Positions 52,797 through 62,204 of a stretch of 64,000 nucleotides of DNA are shown here, piece after piece. The first letter of the stretch is position 1, and every line of letters begins with the position of its first letter. The translations under genes and the position numbers were made by a program. The DNA is from Sediminibacterium sp. GTDB lineage: Bacteria; Bacteroidota; Bacteroidia; Chitinophagales; Chitinophagaceae. A model generated the notes under the pieces. It was not told where the DNA came from and made no database searches. It worked only from the letters and a program-made list of their open reading frames with translations. Location of the stretch: the NCBI RefSeq assembly GCF_019264485.1, contig NZ_JAHVAA010000015.1:1-64000 (forward strand), given 5' to 3'.

Positions 52797-55463
52797 ATGA
52801 GCAAATTATTTACAAGTTTGGTTTTTCTTATTCTTTCTTCTACCCTTTTTGCCCAGTTCCCGGGTGCCAGAATGGGTGGTGGTACCGCTAACATGAATGT
52901 TGGCCATTTTTATGGTAAGATCGTTGACAGCAAAACCAATAAGGGTATTGAGGGTGTTACCGTTCAGATTTCGGGTAACCGTTTCGACACAGTGGCCAAA
53001 AAAATGGTACAAGCCATTTTAAATACACAGATTACACGTGCCAATGGTGATTTTAGTTTTGAGAACCTGCCGGTATTTGGTGATTTTAAACTGAAATTCA
53101 GCGCTTTAGGTTATGCTGCACTTGAGAAAACAGTATCATTTGGTATTAAAATGCCTGCCCGCGGTGAAGCTGGGGCAGCTGGTGGAGGTATGCAGCAGAT
53201 GGCTGGTATGACCGATAAAGACCTCGGTAACTTTAAAATGGAACCCGATGCAACCGATCTGGGGAATGTTACCGTTACTTCTACGGCCAAGCCTCAGTTT
53301 GAAATGGGTATCGACAGAAAGATCTTTAATGTTGACAAGAACCTGGTTAGTGCCGGTCAGACAGCAACTGAGATCATGAAAAATATTCCTGCACTGAATG
53401 TAGATGTTGATGGTAATGTAACCCTCAGAAATGCAGCCCCTACCATTTTTATTGATGGTCGACCTACAACTGTTACACTGGATCAGTTACCAGCAGATAT
53501 TATTGAAAGAGTAGAACTGATTACCAACCCCTCAGCCAAATTTGATGCATCGGGTGGTAACGCAGGTATTCTGAACATTGTTTTGAAAAAGAACAAAAAG
53601 ACCGGTTATAATGGTGGCATCAGAACTGGTGTTGATTCCCGTGGCCGTATAAACCTGGGTGGTGATATCAATATTCGTCAGAATAAAGTAAATGCTTTCC
53701 TGAGTGCGAACTTTAACCAGCGTAAATCTATCTCGAATAACTACACAGACAGAACCAACCTGTTTTCAACACCCAGTAATGTAAAAACTACGGGAAAAGG
53801 TGTAAATGAAGGTTATTTTGGTTTCTTCCGTGGTGGTTTTGATTTCCTGGTTGACAATAGAAATACGATTTCACTTGCAGCCAATTATAACAAAGGTCAA
53901 TTTGATAATGTAAATACACAAAGAGTTGACTCTACTGTACAAAACAATTTTACATCTTATAACCAGATTCAGAATAACAGCCGCAGTAATTTTGAAAACT
54001 TCGGAACACAGTTAAGTTATAAGCACAATTTTGCACGTAACGGAGAAAACATTTCAGCTGACCTGAATTTTAATTCGAGTAAAAACGACAATAATGCCTA
54101 CACCGGTACCAGCACTTTTAAAGCTGACAACAGCGTTAAATTCCCTGCACTGCTGCAACAAACAACTGGTAGTGGTACCAATAAATTTTACACTCTCCAG
54201 ACCGACTATGAAAATCCGTTAAGTGACGACAGTAAGCTGGAACTCGGTGCCCGGGCTGCATTCCGCGATTTTGGTAATACCAGCAACCAGTTCAGGTACG
54301 ATTATGGCACCAGCAAATACACACTGGTTCCTGCTATCAGTAACCGTTACAAATTCAATGATCAGGTATTTGCAGCATATGCTACATACAGTTTTAAAGT
54401 AAAGAAATTCAGCTATCAGTTAGGTTTACGTGCTGAAAGTTCAAACTATACAGGAACACTTTTAAAAACGACTGGTGCCGATTCATCGCAGTTCAAAGTA
54501 GATTTCCCTTTGAGCCTCTTCCCAAGTGCATTTATTACGTATAAGATGACCGATAAGGAAGATTTACAACTGAACTATTCACGTCGTGTAAACAGACCTA
54601 ATTTCTTCCAGTTAATGCCTTTCCCTGATTATTCTGATCCACAGAACATCAACATAGGTAATGCAGGACTGAAGCCTGAGTTTACCAATTCATTCGAGGT
54701 TTCTTATAACAATGCTTATAAGCGTGGAGCTAATTTCCTCGTAACAGCTTTCTTTAAATACAGTACCAACCTGATTACCCGTTATTCCTACACCGGTAAA
54801 AATGAGTTAAATCCAACAGATACCACACCAGTATTCTATAACTCATATATCAATGCCGATAACAGCATTACATATGGTTTGGAACTGAGCAATAAAATGC
54901 CTGTTACCAAGTGGTGGGATCTTACATTAAGCGCCAACTTATTCAGCGCTAAAATCAATGCTACCATCCCTGGTCAGAATATTAATAACGATGCCCGGGT
55001 AAGCTGGTTTGCTAAAATGAACAGTAGCTTTAAAATAACCAAAACACTGTCTATTCAGTTCAGTGGTGATTACCAGGCTAAAACTGTATTACCTCCAGGT
55101 GGTGGAGGTGGTGGTCGCGGTGGCGGCGGTGGTGGTATGATGTGGGGTGGTGGTATGCAAGGTACCGCTCAAGGTTACAACCTCCCTCGTTATGGATTTG
55201 ACCTGGCCATCCGTAAAGAATGGACTTGGAAAAATGGAAAAAGCGGCGCTTTAACATTAAGCATGAACGATATTTTCCGTACCCAATTATTCGAATCTTA
55301 TTCTGAAAGCAACCTGTTCACACAAACCAGTCAGCGCAGAAGAGACCCGCAGGTATTGCGCCTGAACTTCAACTTCCGTTTTGGCAAGTTTGATGCTACC
55401 CTCTTCAAACGTAAAAACACCAAAGCAGATCAGGGTGGTGGAATGGATATGATACAGCAGTAA
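52797..55463 (+). CDS. Large outer-membrane receptor, CarboxypepD_reg-like N-terminus
   Basis: 888 aa from the ATG at 52797 (MSKLFTSLVFLILSSTLFAQ, a signal peptide). The region about 40-150 is a carboxypeptidase-regulatory-like domain (FYGKIVDSKTNKGIEGVTVQ), followed by the plug-like segment (about 170-250: FNVDKNLVSAGQTATEIMK, TIFIDGRPTTVTLDQLP, IIERVELITNPSAKFDASGG) and a long barrel (SLFPSAFITYKMTDKEDLQ, FSYQLGLRAESSNY). A glycine-rich loop PPGGGGGGRGGGGGGMMWGG lies near residue 770. It is in the family of TonB-type receptors that lack a paired SusD, so the ligand is unknown. The barrel ends about residue 870 (RLNFNFRFGKFDATLF); a short charged, Gly-rich tail follows. Confidence 0.88.
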   Translation: MSKLFTSLVFLILSSTLFAQFPGARMGGGTANMNVGHFYGKIVDSKTNKGIEGVTVQISGNRFDTVAKKMVQAILNTQITRANGDFSFENLPVFGDFKLKFSALGYAALEKTVSFGIKMPARGEAGAAGGGMQQMAGMTDKDLGNFKMEPDATDLGNVTVTSTAKPQFEMGIDRKIFNVDKNLVSAGQTATEIMKNIPALNVDVDGNVTLRNAAPTIFIDGRPTTVTLDQLPADIIERVELITNPSAKFDASGGNAGILNIVLKKNKKTGYNGGIRTGVDSRGRINLGGDINIRQNKVNAFLSANFNQRKSISNNYTDRTNLFSTPSNVKTTGKGVNEGYFGFFRGGFDFLVDNRNTISLAANYNKGQFDNVNTQRVDSTVQNNFTSYNQIQNNSRSNFENFGTQLSYKHNFARNGENISADLNFNSSKNDNNAYTGTSTFKADNSVKFPALLQQTTGSGTNKFYTLQTDYENPLSDDSKLELGARAAFRDFGNTSNQFRYDYGTSKYTLVPAISNRYKFNDQVFAAYATYSFKVKKFSYQLGLRAESSNYTGTLLKTTGADSSQFKVDFPLSLFPSAFITYKMTDKEDLQLNYSRRVNRPNFFQLMPFPDYSDPQNINIGNAGLKPEFTNSFEVSYNNAYKRGANFLVTAFFKYSTNLITRYSYTGKNELNPTDTTPVFYNSYINADNSITYGLELSNKMPVTKWWDLTLSANLFSAKINATIPGQNINNDARVSWFAKMNSSFKITKTLSIQFSGDYQAKTVLPPGGGGGGRGGGGGGMMWGGGMQGTAQGYNLPRYGFDLAIRKEWTWKNGKSGALTLSMNDIFRTQLFESYSESNLFTQTSQRRRDPQVLRLNFNFRFGKFDATLFKRKNTKADQGGGMDMIQQ

Positions 55464-55498
55464 GAGAACAGAAGAATAAGAAATAAGGAACAAAGAAA

Positions 55499-55534
55499 TG
55501 TCCAAGTGAATTAATTCGCTTGGACATTTTTTTT
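55499..55534 (+). terminator. Terminator after the receptor gene
   Basis: ATGTCCAAGTGAATT pairs with its near-complement AATTCGCTTGGACAT around 55512, and TTTTTTTT follows. Confidence 0.75.
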
Positions 55535-55656
55535 CGATGCATAAAAAAATCAGGAGATGAGAAGCAGCTAACTCAAGCTCTTCCCGGCTCCTGATTCCTC
55601 ATCCTTAATTTTATATTTCCCTTCCTCTGTTCCTTATTCCTCTGTTCCTCTGTTTC

Positions 55657-56316
55657 CTACCTGTTTTTCCCTGTCAGCATGGGCACAAAAGAAAACTCTT
55701 CAAATGCTTCTTCCTGCAGGGTTCCGTCCTCAAGTTTTGTAATGCGGAGCATGCGTTGGTTCTCTCCTTCATCAACAGGTAATACCATCATGCCTCCTGT
55801 TTTTAATTGTGCTACGAGTTTGGGAGGGATGAAGGGTGCTGCTGCGGTGATTAATATTTTATCGTAAGGCTGAAATGCGGGAAGCCCTTCAAAACCGTCT
55901 CCAAAAAAGAATTTGAGGTTTGGATAACGCGATTTGAATACAAACGAAGTATGCTGATCGTATAATTTTTTTTGACGCTCAATCGTATACACTTTGGCAC
56001 CCATTTCGGCGAGTACAGATGATTGATAGATACTACCCGTTCCAATCTCTAACACTTTTTCCAGTTTTTTTATTTTGAGTAACTGGGTCTGGTAGGCTAC
56101 GGTATAGGGTTGTGAAATGGTTTGTCCCTCTCCAATTGGAAAGGCCCTGTCTTCATAAGCAATTTTATCAAACGCTGAATCAAGAAAAAAATGTCGGGGT
56201 ATATTATTCATCGCCTCCAGCACTGCTTCATCGGTAATACCTTTTTCACGCAACAACTGAATTAATTGTCTCCGTAAACCTTTGTGCTGATAAGTATCGT
56301 CGAATTTTGGTTTCAT
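55657..56316 (-). CDS. pcm: Protein-L-isoaspartate O-methyltransferase
   Basis: 219 aa. The PCMT features are visible: ITDEAVLEAMNNIPRHFFLD, the entry GEGQTISQPYTVAYQTQLL, motif I LEIGTGSIYQSSVLAEMG (Ile96 where Gly is usual in GTGSGYQ), KVYTIERQ, and PPKLVAQLKTGGMMVLPV. It repairs isoaspartyl residues. Ile96 lies in the SAM-binding loop and may lower activity, which is inference. Intergenic around 55540-55656 carries TTCCTCTGTTCC-type repeats. Confidence 0.9.
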   Translation of the reverse strand: MKPKFDDTYQHKGLRRQLIQLLREKGITDEAVLEAMNNIPRHFFLDSAFDKIAYEDRAFPIGEGQTISQPYTVAYQTQLLKIKKLEKVLEIGTGSIYQSSVLAEMGAKVYTIERQKKLYDQHTSFVFKSRYPNLKFFFGDGFEGLPAFQPYDKILITAAAPFIPPKLVAQLKTGGMMVLPVDEGENQRMLRITKLEDGTLQEEAFEEFSFVPMLTGKNR

Positions 56317-56438
56317 AAGCAGATACGAATATAATATTTCCCCTCTGCCCTGTTCAGGAAATCAGCAGACTGTGCAAAGAATTGTACAGCAGAATAATTA
56401 CCCACATGTCATGTTTTCTCTGCGTAAACGCTGAATTT

Positions 56439-58166
56439 TTACTGTAAATTCATATCTGTTATAATCCGTTTTACCTTATTCTGCAAAGCTGCATACTGTT
56501 CATCAAAGGCAGCTTTTTCTTTCAATATCGTATTCACACTAAAATAAAACTTGATTTTGGGTTCAGTACCCGATGGGCGTGCCGATATTTTGCTGCCATC
56601 TTCCGTTATGAATTGTAATACATTGCTTTTGGGTAATTCAATTTTCCAGCTCTCTCCTGTAATCAGGTTTTTACCAGTCTGCAAATCATAGTCGAGCAAT
56701 TCTACCACTTTTGCACCATCAATGGTAGCAGGTGGTTGCTGACGATAGCTTTCCATCATGGCAGCAATTTCTTTCTGGCCATTCATCCCCTTTTTTGTAA
56801 TACTGATCAGGTTCTCATAATAAAAACCATATTGAATATATAGTTCTATCATCTTATCAAACAATGTCCTTCCTTTTGCTTTTTCGTAGGCAGCCATTTC
56901 ACACATGAGGGCAACTGCACTGATGGCATCTTTATCGCGTATCTTATCCCCTATCATCAGGCCAAAACTTTCTTCTCCTCCTATAACATAATTTTCTTTA
57001 CCTTCTTTCTCTTTGATCAATTCTGCAATCCACTTAAACCCGGTGAGTACATTATAACAGGCTACATTATTCTGCTTCGCTACCTGATTAATCATTTGTG
57101 TGGTTACGATGGTAGATATAACCATATCATTCGGAGTGGCGATACCCTTGGCTTTTCTGGCTTCCATCATGTATGCAAAAGCCAGTACGGCGGTTTGGTT
57201 GCCATTCATCAGCACCCATTCGCCTTTATGGTTTTTTACCCCTATTCCCACGCGATCGGCATCAGGATCGGTACCCAATAAAATATCTGCATCAAGTACT
57301 TTGGCTTTCTGCAAACCAATGCTCATGGTTTCACTTTCTTCCGGATTAGGATAGGCAACCGTAGGAAAATTACCATCCGGATTCGACTGCTCTTCCACCA
57401 CAGTAACATTGGTAAACCCAAAAGTTTTTAATACCTGTGGTACCAAGGTAATTCCGGTTCCATGAATGGGGGTATACACTATTTTAAGATCATGTTGTTG
57501 AGCAATTACATCCGGGTAAACACTCAGCTGTTTTACCATATTAATGTATGCTTCATCCATTTCAGTACCGAGTAAAGTAATATTTGCAGCCCCTCCATCC
57601 CATTTTACATCATCTACGTTGGTAATGGCTTCTACTTCTTTGATTACATTTTTATCATGGGGAGGTACCAACTGCCCTCCATCATTCCAGTATGCTTTAT
57701 ACCCGTTATATTCCTTCGGATTGTGGGATGCAGTACATACCACCCCGCCCTGGCAACCCAGGTGTCTGATGGCAAAACTCAACTCAGGTGTAGGCCTCAA
57801 CGCTTCAAAAAGGAATACTTTTATTCCATTGGCCGCGAATACATTGGCAGTAGTTTCTGCAAAAAAACGGCTGTTGTTCCGGCTATCATGAGCAATGGCC
57901 ACTTTGATCTCTGCACCTGTATAAGATTTTTTCAGGTAATTGGCAAAGCCTTGAGTGGCCATACCGATGGTATATTTATTTACCCTGTTGGTTCCAACAC
58001 CCATAATACCGCGAAGTCCGCCCGTACCAAACTCAAGGTTCCTGTAAAATGCATCTGCCAGTTCATCTGGCTGGGTTTCCTGCATTTTGCGTATGGCATC
58101 TTTTGTAGCTGCATCATAATTTCCATTAAGCCAGCTATTTACTTTTTCCAATATGGCAGCATCCAT
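56439..58166 (-). CDS. Phosphoglucomutase/phosphomannomutase-type enzyme
   Basis: A 575-aa protein with the GTGGLRGIMGVGTNRVN entry, phosphoserine loop CTASHNPKEYNGYKAYWND, metal motif LLGTDPDADRVG and the sugar loop GGEESFG, and the phosphate-binding ISARPSGTEPKIKFY at the C-terminus. The length and these motifs match the PGM2-like/ManB branch, interconverting hexose-1- and hexose-6-phosphates. The other phosphohexomutase of the window (34069) is GlmM-like, so the two are not redundant by length and motif detail. Confidence 0.92.
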   Translation of the reverse strand: MDAAILEKVNSWLNGNYDAATKDAIRKMQETQPDELADAFYRNLEFGTGGLRGIMGVGTNRVNKYTIGMATQGFANYLKKSYTGAEIKVAIAHDSRNNSRFFAETTANVFAANGIKVFLFEALRPTPELSFAIRHLGCQGGVVCTASHNPKEYNGYKAYWNDGGQLVPPHDKNVIKEVEAITNVDDVKWDGGAANITLLGTEMDEAYINMVKQLSVYPDVIAQQHDLKIVYTPIHGTGITLVPQVLKTFGFTNVTVVEEQSNPDGNFPTVAYPNPEESETMSIGLQKAKVLDADILLGTDPDADRVGIGVKNHKGEWVLMNGNQTAVLAFAYMMEARKAKGIATPNDMVISTIVTTQMINQVAKQNNVACYNVLTGFKWIAELIKEKEGKENYVIGGEESFGLMIGDKIRDKDAISAVALMCEMAAYEKAKGRTLFDKMIELYIQYGFYYENLISITKKGMNGQKEIAAMMESYRQQPPATIDGAKVVELLDYDLQTGKNLITGESWKIELPKSNVLQFITEDGSKISARPSGTEPKIKFYFSVNTILKEKAAFDEQYAALQNKVKRIITDMNLQ

Positions 58167-58261
58167 AAATGATTGATTTTATAATTGCTTTGATTGAATA
58201 TAATAAGTTTGGAGATATTTTGTTCATTTTCCCTGTAAACGCCTGGATAACATACCCTTTC

Positions 58262-58762
58262 TCAGGAAATATAAGCCCCTTCCACCTGACCTTCTCTCAC
58301 TTCTACCTGAATATGGTCCTGTATGGTTGTGGCAACAGATAAGCCTACAAAATCGGGTTTTACCGGGAAGAGTTTATGCATACGTTCCACCAAAACCAAT
58401 GTCTGGATGGTTTTTGGGTGAAATTCCAGCAAAGGTTTTAATGCATACAAAAGTGTTTTGCCACTATTGGTTACATCATCTGTAATAACCACATGCATGC
58501 CATTCAGATCGACTGATGTGTTAATCTCAACATCCCGGGGCATAGATTTATCCAGCGATAAAGAGGCAGTGAGTATATCATTGGAAATATATTCTTTAAG
58601 ACAGGTTGCTATTTGTTCAGCGATTACGGTACCGCTGTTACGTATACCCAATATCACAACCGGTGTAAGGTCTCCGTTGAGTTGTTCGGCCAGTTCAAGG
58701 GCCATACGATGTAGTTTACGGTTAGCGGTTGCTTTATCGAGGATATAATTACGTTCAGGCAT
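58262..58762 (-). CDS. Phosphoribosyltransferase-family protein (PyrR-like)
   Basis: 166 aa. Features: N-terminal helix KATANRKLHRMALELAEQL, LTPVVILGIRNSGTVIAEQI, PRPP loop HVVITDDVTNSGKTLLYAL and a C-terminal EVREGQVEGAYIS. The loop DDVTNSGKT is typical of type I PRTases and the overall pattern resembles PyrR, a regulator with weak uracil PRTase activity. The gene context does not show pyr genes, so regulatory function cannot be supported. Confidence 0.82.
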   Translation of the reverse strand: MPERNYILDKATANRKLHRMALELAEQLNGDLTPVVILGIRNSGTVIAEQIATCLKEYISNDILTASLSLDKSMPRDVEINTSVDLNGMHVVITDDVTNSGKTLLYALKPLLEFHPKTIQTLVLVERMHKLFPVKPDFVGLSVATTIQDHIQVEVREGQVEGAYIS

Positions 58763-58862
58763 GAATCGGGTTTATCTCTCAAATGTAACAACAATAAAAG
58801 CAATCAACAATCACCCGGTCAAACAATCAAAACTATTATCTTAGCACCATCAAGCCTTGCTT

Positions 58863-60170
58863 ATGCAGTATATCCAGCAAATTATATTCGTTGCAGTTTC
58901 GGCAGTATCAATCTGGTTGTTTGCACGGAAAGCCGGTGAAATACGCCGGAACATTTTTCTGGGGAAAGACGAAAACCTGAACGATTACCCTTCCCGGCGC
59001 TGGAAGAACCTCTTGCTGCTGGCATTTGGACAAAAAAAGATGTTTTCCAATCCATTGGTCGCCATCATGCACTTTATTATTTATGCCGGATTCATTATCA
59101 TCAACCTCGAAGTATTAGAGATTGTATTAGACGGTATTTTAGGGAAGCACCGTTTATTCGCCGCACCATTAGGCAGTCTATATAACTGGTTGATCAATGC
59201 CTTTGAATTTCTTGCTGTGGGTGTGCTACTTGTTTGTATTGTTTTCCTTTGCCGCAGAAATATCATCAAACTGAAACGGTTTATTGGCAAAGACCTGAAT
59301 GGTTGGCCTCGCTCAGACGCCAACTATATTCTTTTCACAGAAATAGTGCTGATGAGCCTGTTTCTTACGATGAACGTTACCGACCTTGTTTTACAGGGAA
59401 GAGGCAATAGTCATTACCCGGTAACAGGACAATTTTATTTTTCCGGCTTGCTCAGTAACTTATTCACCGGGCTAAGTGATGGAACACTGGTTACCATTGA
59501 ACGTATTTGCTGGTGGCTGCATATTGTTGGCATATTTGCTTTTTTGAATTACCTCCCTTATTCCAAACACCTGCATATTATGCTGGCCTTCCCCAATGCT
59601 TATTATGCAAGACTTGAAGTACAGGGTAAGATGAAAAATATGCCCAGTGTACAGAATGAAGTATTATATGCCATGCAGCCCGAAACAGCCCCTACCGATG
59701 CTGCACCACCTGCTCGCTTTGGTGCAAAAGATATTTTCGACCTGAGCTGGAAAAACCTGATGGATGCTTATAGCTGCACAGAATGTGGCAGATGTACTGC
59801 TGCATGCCCGGCCAATACCACAGGCAAATTATTAAGCCCAAGAAAAATCATGATGGCCACCCGCGACCGCATGGAAGACGTTGGTAAAAACATCAATGCC
59901 AATAAAGCATTTGTGGACGATGGCAAATCATTATTACACGATTATATTTCTGTGGAAGAGCTGAGAGCCTGTACCACCTGTAATGCCTGCGTGGAAGAAT
60001 GCCCGGTAAGCATTTCACCTTTGGAAATTATTCTCGAACTACGCCGTTCCCTGATTATGGAAGAAAGCAATGCACCACAGGAGTGGAACGGGATGTTTAG
60101 TAACATGGAAAATAATTTTGCCCCCTGGAAATTTTCACCTGATGAAAGAGACCAATGGGCAGCAGAATAA
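58863..60170 (+). CDS. Membrane-anchored 4Fe-4S protein (heterodisulfide-reductase-like)
   Basis: 435 aa from the ATG at 58863. The first 240 residues contain about five membrane helices (IIFVAVSAVSIWLFARKAG; NPLVAIMHFIIYAGFIIINL) like NarI/HdrE-type b-cytochrome anchors, and the C-terminal part has two 4Fe-4S motifs, CTECGRCTAACPAN and CTTCNACVEECPVS, as in HdrC-type subunits. An HdrB-like protein is encoded downstream at 61353. Electron transfer from quinol to a cytoplasmic partner is inferred. The TTG at 58857 is rejected because the ATG at 58863 follows a TATCTTAG-type box. Confidence 0.88.
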   Translation: MQYIQQIIFVAVSAVSIWLFARKAGEIRRNIFLGKDENLNDYPSRRWKNLLLLAFGQKKMFSNPLVAIMHFIIYAGFIIINLEVLEIVLDGILGKHRLFAAPLGSLYNWLINAFEFLAVGVLLVCIVFLCRRNIIKLKRFIGKDLNGWPRSDANYILFTEIVLMSLFLTMNVTDLVLQGRGNSHYPVTGQFYFSGLLSNLFTGLSDGTLVTIERICWWLHIVGIFAFLNYLPYSKHLHIMLAFPNAYYARLEVQGKMKNMPSVQNEVLYAMQPETAPTDAAPPARFGAKDIFDLSWKNLMDAYSCTECGRCTAACPANTTGKLLSPRKIMMATRDRMEDVGKNINANKAFVDDGKSLLHDYISVEELRACTTCNACVEECPVSISPLEIILELRRSLIMEESNAPQEWNGMFSNMENNFAPWKFSPDERDQWAAE

Positions 60171-60171
60171 A

Positions 60172-60253
60172 TAAGAAATGAGGAACATGGAATAAGGAAT
60201 CTTGAAGTAAAGCCAGATTTCCTTTCATATTCCTTATTCCCTATTTCTTATTT
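60172..60253. repeat. Inverted repeat (aataagaaatgaggaac type)
   Basis: AATAAGAAATGAGGAACATG and GGAATAAGGAAT on the left are nearly complementary to ATTCCTTATTCC and CTATTTCTTATTTCATG on the right (about 60170-60255). Related words (AATAAGAAATAAGGAACA) lie at 55474-55493 after the receptor gene. Confidence 0.7.
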
Positions 60254-60272
60254 CATGTTTCAATCCATTTGT

Positions 60273-60602
60273 ATGACACTTTCTCCCTTTCCATTTTCAA
60301 TTACTGATTTCAAAGATGTGGCACCTGAACTTCACCAGGGTATTACCGGTGTTGCAGAGTGGAAGATTATCCGTAGAGATGATATACGCATCAGACTGGT
60401 TATTTACTCACCCGAATACCTTGCCGATCACTGGTGCAGCAAAGGCCATATCATTTTCTGTGTTGATGGTGAAATGGAAACTGAACTGGAAAATGGAACA
60501 AAGCATGTATTAAAGAAGGGGCAGGTTTATACTGTTGGTGATCAGTCAGACGCCCATCGTACCTATTCAAAAGAGGGCTGTATTCTTTTTATTGTAGACT
60601 GA
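60273..60602 (+). CDS. DHCW-motif-type cupin protein
   Basis: 109 aa from the ATG at 60273 (MTLSPFPFSITDF). The characteristic motif ADHWCSKGHIIFCVDGEMET is at about 53-72, with the histidine and cysteine of this small cupin group; the second cupin strand is KKGQVYTVGDQSDAHRTYSK. A metal-binding single-domain cupin is inferred. The stop is one base from the stop of the convergent LysE gene. Confidence 0.8.
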   Translation: MTLSPFPFSITDFKDVAPELHQGITGVAEWKIIRRDDIRIRLVIYSPEYLADHWCSKGHIIFCVDGEMETELENGTKHVLKKGQVYTVGDQSDAHRTYSKEGCILFIVD

Positions 60603-60603
60603 A

Positions 60604-61233
60604 TTATATCCAGGGCTTGTATACCATCCTGTACAATTGAATCAATGCAGTAATGATAAAGATTACTCCCATGATCTGGTTTAATGTTTTATTACTGGTA
60701 TTATTCTTTTTAACCAGCCAGTTACCGCCATGGATATAAAGAGCCAGTCCTCCAATAGTACCCACCCCTGCTCCTGCCGTAAACATATTAAACGCTTCAG
60801 GAGTTACCGGTAATACTTTTGTCTGAATCATGGTAGAAGTCCATAAAAACCAGAAAGGTATCTGAATCGGATTAAGTGCACTCATCATAAGTCCGAGCAG
60901 AAAACGATGTAATTTATTATCCAGTATCACTGATTTTTTTTCTGAAGCCTGTTTTCTGGCAGACAGGAAAGAAAGTACCCCAAGTACTAAAAACAAGACT
61001 ACTGTTACCCAGCCCAGTGCCACAAACCAACTGCGGTGCTTCACTACCCAATCCATACCTGTAAGGGCAAAACGCAGGTAAAGCATTTCCACAATGGCCA
61101 CGCCAATGGCAAACATCCAGGCCTTTTTAAAGCCTTCCTGTATACCAATCTGGGTGGAAGTGATACTCATATTGCCTAAAGGCAATTGCCCGAGAAAACT
61201 AATCAATGCAGCGATAAAAAAAATATACGTCAT
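60604..61233 (-). CDS. LysE/RhtB-family transporter
   Basis: A 209-aa protein with about six hydrophobic helices. The LysE-type opening FIAALISFLGQLPLGNMSIT and the G-x-x-xG helix AWMFAIGVAIVEMLYLRFAL are visible; the C-terminus ends VIFIITALIQLYRMVYKPWI. Members export amino acids or other small metabolites; the substrate is unknown. It sits between the two iron-sulfur genes in opposite orientation. Confidence 0.88.
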   Translation of the reverse strand: MTYIFFIAALISFLGQLPLGNMSITSTQIGIQEGFKKAWMFAIGVAIVEMLYLRFALTGMDWVVKHRSWFVALGWVTVVLFLVLGVLSFLSARKQASEKKSVILDNKLHRFLLGLMMSALNPIQIPFWFLWTSTMIQTKVLPVTPEAFNMFTAGAGVGTIGGLALYIHGGNWLVKKNNTSNKTLNQIMGVIFIITALIQLYRMVYKPWI

Positions 61234-61352
61234 ATGGCAACTAAACCTTGCAATAATAACAATAGCCTGTGAATATAACTATCCCTTGTGAAATTAGCGA
61301 TTATAGTGCCTCTAAAAGGGCATTTTCATTTACATTCGTAAAAACTTTTGCT

Positions 61353-62132
61353 ATGAAAGTGATGACCATGGCTGAAATGGCAATGAATGGAGAAACACCC
61401 GAAGTATTGTTTTGGGTAGGCTGTGCAGGTAGTTTTGATCAGCGTGCGCAAAAGATTACTAAAGCTTTTGCAAGTATCCTTGATAAAGTAGGATTCAGTT
61501 ATGCCATACTGGGTAAAGAAGAAGCCTGCACCGGCGACCCCGCACGCAGGGCAGGTAATGAATTCCTGTTCCAGATGATGGCTTACCAGAATATTCAGGT
61601 ATTGAACGGGTATGGCATCAAAAAAATCGTTACCACCTGTCCCCACTGTTTTAATACCCTGAAAAATGAATACCCCGAGCTGGGCGGAAACTATGAAGTC
61701 ATTCATCATACCACCCTGTTACAGCAACTGATAGATGAAGGACGTATTAAATTAAAAGAAGGGGGCAGTTTTAAAGGAAAGAAAATTTCATTCCACGACA
61801 GTTGTTACCTGGGGCGTGCCAATAATATTTATGAAGCTCCGCGTAAAGTACTCGAAGCACTGGATGCAGAACTCGTAGAAATGAAGCGCTGCAGAAGCAA
61901 GGGACTTTGCTGTGGTGCAGGCGGCGCTCAGATGTTCAAGGAAGATGAGCCAGGTGATAAACGAATTAATATAGAAAGAACAGACGAAGCATTGGCTACT
62001 GGTGCGGGTTTTATTGCAGCAGCATGTCCATTCTGTAATACCATGATGACCGATGGTGTAAAGAACCGGGAGAAAGAGCAGGAAGTAGAAGTATTGGATA
62101 TAGCAGAGATGGTAGCGCAGAGTATGATTTAA
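61353..62132 (+). CDS. HdrB-like (CCG-domain) iron-sulfur protein
   Basis: 259 aa from the ATG at 61353 (MKVMTMAEMAMNGETPEVLF). Two cysteine sets of the heterodisulfide-reductase CCG domain are present: first WVGCAGSFDQRA (Cys24), EEACTGDPARRAGNE (Cys59), TTCPHCFNTL (Cys96, Cys99); second FHDSCYLGRANN (Cys151), KGLCCGAGGAQMF (Cys186, Cys187), ACPFCNTMM (CxxC). Only the first set lacks the second C of CCG (Cys-Thr-Gly), as in several related proteins. It should carry noncanonical 4Fe-4S clusters and receive electrons from the membrane subunit at 58863. Confidence 0.85.
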   Translation: MKVMTMAEMAMNGETPEVLFWVGCAGSFDQRAQKITKAFASILDKVGFSYAILGKEEACTGDPARRAGNEFLFQMMAYQNIQVLNGYGIKKIVTTCPHCFNTLKNEYPELGGNYEVIHHTTLLQQLIDEGRIKLKEGGSFKGKKISFHDSCYLGRANNIYEAPRKVLEALDAELVEMKRCRSKGLCCGAGGAQMFKEDEPGDKRINIERTDEALATGAGFIAAACPFCNTMMTDGVKNREKEQEVEVLDIAEMVAQSMI

Positions 62133-62175
62133 TGGCAGATGTCGGATTTCTGATATCTGATGCAGGATGTCGGAT
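62133..62175 (-). repeat. Heptamer array (gatgtcggat type)
   Basis: AGATGTCGGATTTCTGATAT and GATGCAGGATGTCGGATATG resemble the arrays at 17-18 kb and may act as a terminator region. Confidence 0.6.
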
Positions 62176-62204
62176 ATGATGGTAATCACCTATTCATTCT
62201 TAGT

